Assembly (NCBI GenBank): GCA_964555645.1
Contig: CAZKTA010000039.1
Coordinates: forward strand, 1-12,132
Length of the DNA stretch: 12,132 nucleotides
DNA from: DTLC01 sp964555645
GTDB lineage: Bacteria; Verrucomicrobiota; Verrucomicrobiia; Limisphaerales; DTLC01
Direction: 5' to 3'
The position numbers and the translations under genes were made by a program. Below, one piece after another: positions 1 through 5,966 of this stretch (position 1 is the first letter of the stretch; each line of letters starts with the position of its first letter). Below the pieces are notes generated by a model. It did not search any database. It worked only from the letters and a program-made list of their open reading frames with translations, and was not told the DNA's origin.

Positions 1-2
1 CG

Positions 3-125
3 GCGTTGCCGGAGTCACTGGCTGAATCCGAACTGTTCGGGCACGAGCGCGGTGCTTCTGTTCAATGCGGGCGAGTGTGCCGTGCGCCAACTGCTGGGCA
101 GTTGGCCCAGCTTACTGAAGAATAA
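3..125 (+). pseudogene. Truncated NtrC-family sigma-54-dependent activator fragment
   Basis: Reading from base 3, the first 18 codons give ALPESLAESELFGHERGA. This is the highly conserved block of the AAA+ domain of sigma-54 activators that runs directly into the GAFTGA loop contacting sigma-54. In intact proteins the next residues complete that loop. Here the match stops after 'GA' (about base 56) and the frame continues as unrelated sequence to a TAA at 123-125. The sigma-54 contact loop, Walker B region, sensor motifs and DNA-binding domain are therefore missing, and the fragment cannot work as an activator. The upstream part lies outside the window, so I cannot tell whether a full receiver and Walker A region remain. 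The breakpoint is followed at once by a small perfect hairpin. The family assignment is firm; the cause of the truncation is unknown. Confidence 0.8.
86..106. repeat. Perfect 9-bp inverted repeat just past the NtrC breakpoint
   Basis: The arms GCCAACTGC (86-94) and GCAGTTGGC (98-106) pair perfectly around a TGG loop. There is no T-run on either side, so it is not a typical intrinsic terminator. It lies in the novel sequence that replaces the rest of the sigma-54 activator and may belong to the inserted or rearranged DNA. From 126 to 204 I see nothing beyond the downstream flank of the minus-strand gene. Confidence 0.5.
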
Positions 126-204
126 ATCCATTGAAGGTGCATTGTACCCCGCGGTTGTTTGAACCTACATGAATTTCCGAGACGCATTGGGGTTAGACCC
201 AAAA

Positions 205-1083
205 CTAAAAGCCATGGGAATTGCTAGGTGATAAAGCACCATCCAGCTTTGATTCTGGCAAGCCCGGAGCGAGGGGGTCCACTTCTTTCAGCGCACGATC
301 GCGGAGGTCGCCAGGGGGAAACAACTGCGCCCACGCCCGAGCTGCTTCAGGAGCTTTTAGGAACCATTGATGAAGCACGCTAATGGCGGCTTCATTCTGG
401 ATTTCACCGGGCGAAATTTGTTCTACGACGATTATCGCGGCATCGGCGGGGTTTTCTTTTGAGCGGACAAACGCTAAGCGCATGAGCAGGCGGTCGCGCT
501 CTTCAGCCGGCGGTTTGCCTGCCGCGTATGTATAGGCTGCCGTCCAGTCCTGCTCTGCCCACTGTTGCACGAGGTTCTCCAGAAGGTAACTCCCCGCATT
601 GAAACGCTCAGCCAGGGTGACAGCTTCCTGCGGGTGGGATTGTGCCAGTTGCGCGCAAACGATCTCCACAACCGCATCGCGGTGCGGTCCCGGGGGCGCA
701 GTCGCTACCCAGGCCTGCGCTTCGGCCGGGTTTTGTCTTGCCCAATGCCGCAACTGGTCAAATTCATCCTGAATTTCTGCGTTTTCAGAGGCTGCGGGTT
801 CATTCGCTGGTTCTACACTTGATTCCCCGACCGTAACTCGATGGCCACGCATCTGGAACAAAATCGGGGTTGATTGGCTGACGGAATTCGCAGCGGTTCT
901 GCGTTCTTCAACCTGACTTTCTGGATACTGAGTCCAAACAGGCTGGAACAGCCATAGCCAGGCCAGCGCAAGGCAAAAGCCAAGCAGCCAGACCGGCAAA
1001 AGGAGTTTTGTCAAACGGGTCTTCCCGGTTTTTCTGGGATTTTCGGGCGTAGCTGCGCGACTCGGAAATTCTGACAAGCTCAT
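205..1083 (-). CDS. Membrane-anchored protein with about 32-residue helical repeats
   Basis: Hypothetical 292-residue protein. The start is chosen at 1083 because this ATG overlaps the stop of the upstream gene as ATGA (1080-1083), the usual sign of translational coupling. An in-frame ATG 30 nt farther upstream lies inside the neighbour and is less likely. One strong hydrophobic helix (about residues 24-46, rich in L/W/V) follows a basic stretch, which predicts a short cytoplasmic tail and an exported C-terminal part. From about residue 114 there are roughly five helical units of 29-33 residues on the pattern 'WA..(N/D)P..A..WA...P....RD.AL'. This is the same repeat family as the upstream gene, so the two are probably paralogous partners. 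Such repeats usually form superhelical protein-binding scaffolds; the partner here is unknown. No enzymatic motif is visible. The stop is TAG at 205-207, with no clear terminator after it. Confidence 0.8.
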   Translation of the reverse strand: MSLSEFPSRAATPENPRKTGKTRLTKLLLPVWLLGFCLALAWLWLFQPVWTQYPESQVEERRTAANSVSQSTPILFQMRGHRVTVGESSVEPANEPAASENAEIQDEFDQLRHWARQNPAEAQAWVATAPPGPHRDAVVEIVCAQLAQSHPQEAVTLAERFNAGSYLLENLVQQWAEQDWTAAYTYAAGKPPAEERDRLLMRLAFVRSKENPADAAIIVVEQISPGEIQNEAAISVLHQWFLKAPEAARAWAQLFPPGDLRDRALKEVDPLAPGLPESKLDGALSPSNSHGF

Positions 1084-2321
1084 TGCTGGAGCGCCGACCC
1101 GCCGGAGAGCCACCGGCGTTTGATTTCATCGGAGAAGCTCGTTTCATTGAGCCATTGTTGGGCGGAGACGGCATCGCACGCAAGCCAGAGGCGGAAACAT
1201 TGTTCCACTCGCTGAACTCGCGCGGCGGGATTTTCGATCTTGAGTGCCAAGCGCGTGGCGGCTTCAGGATGCCATGCGCTGGCAGCTTCCACGTATGCGC
1301 CAATAGCACCGTCGCGAATCGGGCCGACGGGAAGCTGCTCTACCCACCGGCTCGCGGCGTCAGGGCATACCGGGGCGCAGACGCTCAGCACGCGAGCGAT
1401 GCCCTGGTCGTGGACCAGGCGGTCGCCTGACTTGGCAATCCACTCGAACGCCCGCTGTGGGTCTTGGGTTGCCCAGCGATCCAGCGCAGCCAAAACCGCA
1501 CGTTGCTTCAACGAAGGCCGCGCCAGCTTCGAGGCGAATTGAACAGCCGCAAACGGATCGGAGTCGGCCCACGACTCGACCGCGATAACCAGCGCACGTT
1601 CTTTGTCTAATTGATCGGGCAATGCCTGAGCCCATTTAATTGCAGCAGCCGGATCAATTGCCGCCCAGTTGCCAGCAATGTTTATGAGCAAGGCATCTTT
1701 CATTTCCCCCGGCTGAAGATTCTGCACAATGGTGGACGCTGCAACCGGATCGGAATGCGCCCAGACGAAATAGATGCTGCGTAGAGCCGTTTCCTTAAGA
1801 CCATCCTTTGGCAGTTCATCCGCCCACTTCAACGCTACTCGCACGTCGTTTCTCGCCCACGTTTCTGCGATGATCGAAACAGCCTCGTTGCGTGCGCGTC
1901 CGGCTTTCATCTTCAGTGCGGCGGACGCGGCAGCCTGCACATTTGTCCGGGCATACGCGGCGGCGACGCTGCGGATCGTTTCGACTTTCGAAAAGCCTTC
2001 TGGCATGGCAGCGACATACGCGAATGCCTCGGCGGGAGCCAGCTCACCCCAACGTCTGAGTGTGGAATCTCGCAAGGCGATTTGCTCGCGCAATGACTTC
2101 AGAGATTCCGCCGCTTTTAGGGCATCCGGAATTTCTGCGAGCGACAATTCCTTCGCGATGCCAGCCAGCGCGTTGAGGCGGCTGTCAATATTTCTTTCGG
2201 CGCGCGCCTTTTCGATCCGTGCCGTGAGGTTTTCAGGCGGGCTGTTGCGATCCGTCGTAGCCATGGCTGTCGAACATGCGGTGGCCTGTAGGTGTGCCAT
2301 CAAGAGGCAAATTGAGCCCAT
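1080..2321 (-). CDS. Exported protein with ten tandem 32-residue helical repeats
   Basis: Hypothetical protein, 413 residues from the start chosen here. The region from about residue 91 to the end is ten consecutive units of 32 residues. Most begin W-A-x-x-(D/N)-P-x-A-A and carry '(W)A..LP' near position 12-17 and a hydrophobic helix with 'AL' near position 25, e.g. WAAIDPAAAIKWAQALP. The exact period points to a regular alpha-solenoid, TPR- or HEAT-like in appearance but without either consensus. The start is uncertain. Starting at 2321 gives MGSICLLMAHLQATACS, a short hydrophobic export signal with a poor lipobox-like 'ATAC'. The frame stays open to an ATG at 2585, but that extension crosses a 13-bp hairpin and the end of the next gene and looks non-coding. 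Methionines at 2300 and 2264 are other options. The gene is coupled to its downstream paralogue by an ATGA overlap. Function unknown; a protein-interaction scaffold is inferred. Confidence 0.8.
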   Translation of the reverse strand: MGSICLLMAHLQATACSTAMATTDRNSPPENLTARIEKARAERNIDSRLNALAGIAKELSLAEIPDALKAAESLKSLREQIALRDSTLRRWGELAPAEAFAYVAAMPEGFSKVETIRSVAAAYARTNVQAAASAALKMKAGRARNEAVSIIAETWARNDVRVALKWADELPKDGLKETALRSIYFVWAHSDPVAASTIVQNLQPGEMKDALLINIAGNWAAIDPAAAIKWAQALPDQLDKERALVIAVESWADSDPFAAVQFASKLARPSLKQRAVLAALDRWATQDPQRAFEWIAKSGDRLVHDQGIARVLSVCAPVCPDAASRWVEQLPVGPIRDGAIGAYVEAASAWHPEAATRLALKIENPAARVQRVEQCFRLWLACDAVSAQQWLNETSFSDEIKRRWLSGGSALQQ

Positions 2322-2477
2322 GACAACAGGAGCACCGGCCTCAACCAACTTCGGGATGATTTGAGGCGCGAACGCTTGAATCAATTTGTACGCACGCGCC
2401 GGTTTGGCGGTTGAAGCGCCGTAAAAGCCGCGCTCTGTGCCGTGATTTCCTGAGCTGGATGTTTGCAGCTGGCCCAA

Positions 2478-2500
2478 ATGCATCGCGGTTGGATGCATCG
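2478..2500. repeat. Direct repeat ATGCATCG x2 in intergenic spacer
   Basis: ATGCATCG occurs at 2478-2485 and again at 2493-2500, spaced by 7 nt. The second copy lies within the palindrome GATGCATC. It sits in the 242-nt spacer between the GH5 gene and the repeat-protein gene, next to the 2512-2542 hairpin. No function is assigned; it may be part of a dispersed intergenic repeat. Confidence 0.4.
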
Positions 2501-2511
2501 TTTTGGGGCCG

Positions 2512-2542
2512 GTGCGGCAACGAGGGCAACTCGTTGCCGCAC
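2512..2542 (-). terminator. Strong hairpin downstream of the GH5 gene
   Basis: Two perfect 13-bp arms, GTGCGGCAACGAG (2512-2524) and CTCGTTGCCGCAC (2530-2542), enclose a 5-nt loop. The hairpin starts 21 nt past the GH5 stop codon, which suits transcript 3'-end formation. However, no T-run follows on the minus strand, so it is not a canonical intrinsic terminator; an mRNA-stabilising hairpin or a dispersed palindromic repeat are alternatives. It also argues that the open frame extending upstream from the repeat-protein gene is not translated here. Confidence 0.55.
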
Positions 2543-2563
2543 TTTGTTCAGAGCTGTTCGCGT

Positions 2564-4252
2564 TTATGGCGCAAGCAACGCCCATTGCTGGTTATTACCT
2601 CCGTGGTACGTCCACAGATGGACTATCGCACCAGGAGAGGTTGAAACGCCGCTCACATCCAAACATGACCCCGTCGCGTGAACCGGAGTGATCCGGTAAT
2701 ACCCACCACTGGTGGGTGTGAATGTGAACTTCTGCATGTTACCACCCCAATAATCCCAGAGTTGGACCTTCGCCCCGTTGGCAGTCGAGCCGTTGTGGAT
2801 GTCAACGGCTCTGCCGCTGGCCACGCCGATGATGCTGTATTGGTTGTTTCCACGGTGGGTCACCGTCCAGCGTTGGTGGTTGCCGCCAAAGTATGTGTAT
2901 TGACAGATCTGTGAGCCGTTTGTAGTCGCCGCGTTTTGTACCTCCATTGCCAGGCCGCTGTGCCTAGCGATGATGCGATATGTGCCATTGGCAATCGTGC
3001 TGCCGCCAATACTGCCGGCAGATCCTGTGGGCGCGGCCCAAGTGTAGGTCGGCCACCAAGCGAATGCGGCTTGACCGCCCTCCAGTGGGCTAAGAGTGCA
3101 ATTAGCCGGCGTTGAAGTGACGAGGTTGTAAAGATTGTCGGATAGAAAACCGATCAGATAACTGACGTTGCCCTGATTATCAATTGCGCTCTTGACCGCA
3201 TTGCCGAAACCCGCCGTGGTTCCATTGAACAGGTCGTCATACCCTCCCGGACTGTTCGGAAACCACATCATTTCGGTGATGATCAGCGGATATCTGTCTG
3301 CGCAAGGCTTGTAGTTCGAATTCCAAAGGTTCTGTACCTTGGTGGCGTCGTTATGCACGCCGCCGTATGCCGGATAAAAGTGGCCCGCATAACCAACGTT
3401 GGCGCCGCTGACGGGATAGCTGGCGAAGCCCTGGCACTCGCCCTGCCAACCCAATGACGGCACCCAAATGACGTTGTCAGCGCCCGTGTTGCGAATCGCA
3501 TCCACAATTGGCTGCATGAAGTTTCTCAGCGCGTTCCAGTAAGGGGCGCTGCCGCTGCCCCAGTTGCCCGCGCCGAAGCTGGTTTCGATTGTGATCGGCT
3601 CGTTGCAAATCTCGAACATGACGTTATTTTTGCTTTTGATTCCTGGATGGCTGGCCACAGTTCGCCAGAACGTGATGAGGTTGTCCCGGTATTGCTGTGT
3701 CATGTTCTTGGTGGCGTCACCACCCGGATACGCCACCGAGGGATTTCCGCAGATGACCACGTAGAGGCCCCGCGTCGCGCAGTGATCCACGTAAGGGACA
3801 ACAAGGTTGCTAATCCAACCGTGGAACTGGGCGGGATTGGCCAGTTGCCCGGCGGCGTTCCAGCCGGGCGCGAAGTTTTCGGGGCTGCTGCCATCACCGA
3901 TAAATCGCACGAAGGTCGTGTACCATCCATGATTTCGGCCATAGAGCGCGTTGGTGGTGGTCATAACAGTTGCCGCGTCTCTCAAGAAGTTGAGGCACGG
4001 GGCGACATTGGCCGGGTTCGTATAGTCGGTTGGATTGCTGTATCGGTTCCCCTCGCCATTAAACCAGCTCGCCTGCGGCTGAAACCAGCCGTGGAGCAGG
4101 ACGTTTTTGCCGCTGCTGTCCTGAAGGAAACGCCCAGACACGCGCAGCTTTGGGGTGGTGCTTCCTTGGTAAGCGTGAGCGCCCATCGTAAGTGCGGCGA
4201 CCGCGGCCACAGCGGCGGCGGCCTTGAAGGAGTATGTCTTTCGGTATTTCAT
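2564..4252 (-). CDS. Secreted GH5 glycoside hydrolase with C-terminal ricin-type lectin (CBM13-like) domain
   Basis: 562-residue extracellular polysaccharide hydrolase. The signal peptide (residues 1-27) is a basic start, an alanine/valine core and cleavage at AHA-YQG. Residues about 35-400 match the GH5 (beta/alpha)8 pattern. FEICNEP (213-219) carries the acid/base Glu218, GHFYPAYG (290-297) holds the conserved His before strand 7, and YPLIITEMMW (321-330) carries nucleophile Glu327. Clan GH-A enzymes use this pair for retaining hydrolysis. Residues about 421-562 form a three-lobed ricin-B beta-trefoil with QxW-type motifs at QRW (460-462), QKF (507-509, degenerate) and QQW (555-557), a sugar-binding module often joined to xylanases and glucanases. 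Substrate could be glucan, mannan or xylan; I cannot fix a GH5 subfamily. The gene stands alone with its own dyad-containing promoter (4389-4434) and a downstream hairpin. The ribosome-binding site is weak (no GGAG in front of ATG 4252). Confidence 0.9.
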   Translation of the reverse strand: MKYRKTYSFKAAAAVAAVAALTMGAHAYQGSTTPKLRVSGRFLQDSSGKNVLLHGWFQPQASWFNGEGNRYSNPTDYTNPANVAPCLNFLRDAATVMTTTNALYGRNHGWYTTFVRFIGDGSSPENFAPGWNAAGQLANPAQFHGWISNLVVPYVDHCATRGLYVVICGNPSVAYPGGDATKNMTQQYRDNLITFWRTVASHPGIKSKNNVMFEICNEPITIETSFGAGNWGSGSAPYWNALRNFMQPIVDAIRNTGADNVIWVPSLGWQGECQGFASYPVSGANVGYAGHFYPAYGGVHNDATKVQNLWNSNYKPCADRYPLIITEMMWFPNSPGGYDDLFNGTTAGFGNAVKSAIDNQGNVSYLIGFLSDNLYNLVTSTPANCTLSPLEGGQAAFAWWPTYTWAAPTGSAGSIGGSTIANGTYRIIARHSGLAMEVQNAATTNGSQICQYTYFGGNHQRWTVTHRGNNQYSIIGVASGRAVDIHNGSTANGAKVQLWDYWGGNMQKFTFTPTSGGYYRITPVHATGSCLDVSGVSTSPGAIVHLWTYHGGNNQQWALLAP

Positions 4253-4354
4253 AGTTCGTTGGTATTTTCTATTTCATCTCTCGCTGGTTATTTTTTTGTT
4301 TGAATGCGTTCTAGGAGCGAAGTTTTTTCGCCCGGGCGGACAAAGCTTTTGCCC

Positions 4355-4376
4355 CGTCAAGGTTCACCCTTTGAAC
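4355..4376 (-). promoter_or_regulatory. 22-bp leader element shared with the xylanase gene
   Basis: On the minus strand the element reads GTTCAAAGGGTGAAC followed by CTTGACG. It is 20/22 identical to 8963-8984 in front of the GH11 gene and lies exactly 41 nt from the edge of the 18-bp dyad in both cases. The GTTCA/TGAAC arms make it a short interrupted palindrome. It falls at or just after the predicted transcription start, so it could be a second operator or an early mRNA structure. Confidence 0.6.
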
Positions 4377-4388
4377 GTATCCTGTTGT

Positions 4389-4434
4389 TTCATATCAAAA
4401 TTCGCGTTTGGTTTGAATGAGTATCAATACTCAT
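4389..4434 (-). promoter_or_regulatory. Promoter of the GH5 gene with 18-bp dyad abutting -35 (site A)
   Basis: The dyad ATGAGTAT-CA-ATACTCAT (4417-4434, plus-strand reading) has perfect 8-bp arms. Its last base on the minus strand is also the first base of a -35-like TTCAAA (4412-4417). A TATGAA (4389-4394) lies 17 nt downstream as -10. The predicted start near 4382 leaves a leader of about 130 nt. A dyad overlapping the edge of -35 is the usual place for a class II activator, but a repressor there would also block polymerase. Best-conserved of the four sites. Confidence 0.65.
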
Positions 4435-4549
4435 AGAGCCAGATGCCACCGGCAAAGCCGAGGGGTACGACAAGACAATTATCAGTTGCTATACTGAAAC
4501 CCGCGCCTCCGAATCCACCACGCCAAATCCGATACGGCCTTTCCCATTC

Positions 4550-4582
4550 AAAAAAACCGCGCGGCAGTTGACTACCGCGCGG
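4550..4582 (-). terminator. Rho-independent terminator of the PEP-CTERM-like gene
   Basis: On the minus strand an 11-bp stem (CCGCGCGGTAG / CTGCCGCGCGG, one G-T wobble) with a TCAA loop is followed directly by seven T. It lies 56 nt past the stop codon at 4639. It isolates this gene from the GH5 unit downstream. Between it and site A (4435-4549) I see no gene. Confidence 0.92.
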
Positions 4583-4638
4583 AGTCAGATTGATGTGTTC
4601 AGAGAGCTTCGGTTTCCAGAAGCGTATTGGCTTGCGAG

Positions 4639-5349
4639 TCAGGACTTACGACGGAACCAGCGCCAACCAGCCATTAGGCTTAGGCATCCAAAGAGCAGTG
4701 CGGCTGTGTTAAGCTCAGGAATCAAGGTAATTTTAACATTATCCATAAGCCAAACCTGCTCCCATGCCTGCCCCGGACTTACTGGTAAGCCCGGCCACGG
4801 CGGACCACCAATCTCAAGCGACCAATTTGGATTTGTTAAGTTCCAAGCGGTTCCCTGCCACCAACCCAAATTTAGTTGGGAAAGATTGAATTCCAAACTT
4901 CTCCATCCCTCCGCTTGGGAGATAGAGAAGCCAACACCGTAGCCCTGATCAGCTCCAGGTTCTTTGGTAAGCACAAAAAGCTGTAAGTTGAGAGGGTCCC
5001 AGTTCCCAGACAGGCTCCGCAAATCAAACGAGATGGTGTAATCGCTCGGATTGGGACTGGTGTTTCCAGTCAGCGTGATGTCCCACTTTGACCCAAATCG
5101 GGTGTTAACAGACGATCCAGTGGTATTATTTATTATACCTCTCCGCTGAACTACGATGTTACCACTATAGTCCTCAAACGTGGCTAAGTGCGTAGTGATA
5201 CCACCATCAGCCCAGTTCCAAGCTGGAAAACTAGAGCCTGGAGTTCGATTGTTGTAGTTATCCTCATACACAGTGATTTGTGCTTGGCTGGCGACAGCCA
5301 AACCGCTCAACACGACGACCAATGACAATACTTTGAGTGCTGGTTTCAT
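4639..5349 (-). CDS. Secreted protein with degenerate PEP-CTERM sorting tail
   Basis: 236-residue exported protein. The signal peptide covers residues 1-23 with cleavage at SQA-QITVY. The body (24-205) is rich in W/G/N/T and predicted beta-strands (ITVYEDNYNN..., YTISFDLRSLSG, WRSLEFNLSQL), like jelly-roll proteins that bind sugars or sit at the cell surface. I do not recognise a named domain. The C-terminus has the PEP-CTERM layout: IPELNTAALLF, a hydrophobic helix (about 213-229) and a basic end WRWFRRKS. The usual Pro-Glu-Pro is Pro-Glu-Leu here. In the known system an exosortase recognises the PEP motif and moves the protein to the envelope or extracellular matrix; whether PEL is processed is uncertain. 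It is monocistronic, with its own dyad promoter (site B) and a strong terminator. The control region is shared with hydrolase genes, which suggests a role in the same polysaccharide response (inference). Confidence 0.85.
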   Translation of the reverse strand: MKPALKVLSLVVVLSGLAVASQAQITVYEDNYNNRTPGSSFPAWNWADGGITTHLATFEDYSGNIVVQRRGIINNTTGSSVNTRFGSKWDITLTGNTSPNPSDYTISFDLRSLSGNWDPLNLQLFVLTKEPGADQGYGVGFSISQAEGWRSLEFNLSQLNLGWWQGTAWNLTNPNWSLEIGGPPWPGLPVSPGQAWEQVWLMDNVKITLIPELNTAALLFGCLSLMAGWRWFRRKS

Positions 5350-5391
5350 ATTTCTTTTCTGATCCGTCTTTTGTTGCCCGACTACTTTGAC

Positions 5392-5420
5392 GCCAGTGCA
5401 ATACTGGCATTCGAACGTAT
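5392..5420 (-). promoter_or_regulatory. Leader hairpin and GAACGTAT motif of site B gene
   Basis: GCCAGT (5392-5397) and ACTGGC (5403-5408) form a 6-bp stem with a 5-nt loop near the predicted transcript start. Next to it, TTCGAACGTAT (5410-5420) matches TTTGAACGTAT of the GH5 leader, at almost the same distance from the dyad (42 versus 41 nt). It appears to be a diverged version of the leader element seen at 4355 and 8963. Confidence 0.4.
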
Positions 5421-5452
5421 TTTTTCGCTATATTGGCACATTCTGTGAAAAC

Positions 5453-5475
5453 TGTCTATGAGTACAAATACTCAT
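5453..5475 (-). promoter_or_regulatory. Dyad and -35 of the PEP-CTERM-like gene (site B)
   Basis: The dyad ATGAGTAC-AA-ATACTCAT (5458-5475) has one mismatch between the arms. On the minus strand its last base starts TAGACA (5453-5458), in the -35 position seen in the other three sites. The -10 is poorly defined; an AT-rich AATATAG lies 18-20 nt downstream. The weak core elements fit a promoter that needs an activator. Confidence 0.6.
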
Positions 5476-5509
5476 GTGGAATCGGCTTGTGCCTGGACTG
5501 GCTGAAGTG
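5473..5509 (-). repeat. Upstream block shared with the xylanase promoter
   Basis: These 37 bp match 9054-9088 at 30 of 35 aligned positions with one 2-nt gap; the shared core is ATCGGCTTG...CC.GGACTG.CTGA.GTG. The block lies directly upstream of the dyad in both cases. A shorter match, GGCAGTTT(A/C)AGCCC, follows at 5526-5539 and 9112-9125. It could be extra activator-binding DNA or a trace of promoter duplication. Confidence 0.6.
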
Positions 5510-5966
5510 CCATAAACCCAAACCCGGCAGTTTAAGCCCAATCCCAACGGTTCTTGAAACGGTCTTTCAGGTGTCATCCCCGGAGGTTATTCCCAGCCCA
5601 ATTCTATTCCACCGAAAACAGCGAGGGATCGGGTTTTTTCAGCTTGGAGCGTTGGGGTTACACGCACTTGCGAGATCGAAGCCCCGAACTTGAGGGTAAG
5701 GACCGAATCGTGCCGGCTTAGTAGCGGTAATGCATGTTGTGCAGCCTTGCCTAAAGATGACCGTAGCTACCGCGGCAAGCTGACAAAGCTATTTTGCTCA
5801 GTTTTGGAACGCCAATTATAAGCACCGACCCATTTGCGGTCGTATATGCCGCGCCAGACACGCCGCCAGTTCGTCCTGCGCCTACGCGCGGTGTGATGTT
5901 TAGATGGCGCACGCGTCTCGCCGGGCAAACCATGCGGCCTCACCTGCATCTGCTGTTTGTTGCGAT
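5510..5966. other. Intergenic region without recognisable gene
   Basis: About 460 bp between site B and the end of the helical repeat protein gene. Short open frames exist on both strands (for example 5751-5949 on the minus strand), but their translations have no repeat, signal or motif I recognise and their composition looks random. No clear terminator follows the gene that ends at 5967. Apart from GGCAGTTTAAGCCC at 5526-5539, I see nothing. Confidence 0.5.

Noticed and set aside
1774..2364. 196-codon plus-strand open frame
   Set aside because: It is antisense to the ten-repeat gene, whose 32-residue periodicity proves the minus strand is coding. The long antisense frame is a product of regular GC-rich codon use.
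2322..2585. N-terminal extension of the ten-repeat protein starting at ATG 2585
   Set aside because: It overlaps the GH5 gene end by 22 bp, crosses a perfect 13-bp hairpin, has no repeat or signal character, and its apparent ribosome-binding site is codons of the lectin HGGNNQQW motif.
3647..4303. 218-codon plus-strand open frame
   Set aside because: It is antisense to the GH5 gene, which has a signal peptide and both catalytic glutamates on the minus strand.
4417..4434. Dyad as an arginine-repressor box
   Set aside because: The outer symmetry is superficially like an ARG box, but the TGAGTAT/ATACTCA arms with a 2-nt spacer, the -35-edge position and the target genes do not fit. No known operator was assigned.
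4422..4640. Minus-strand open frame through the terminator ending RIWRGGFGGAG...IWLYEY within site A
   Set aside because: It has no start codon, begins out of frame at the end of the PEP-CTERM-like gene and runs through a terminator hairpin. Resemblance to the RVxRGG segment of FGE-fold proteins is too slight to call a remnant.
5751..5949. Two overlapping 60-codon minus-strand open frames
   Set aside because: They are in competing frames, have no ribosome-binding site and show no recognisable motif, so neither can be supported as a gene.
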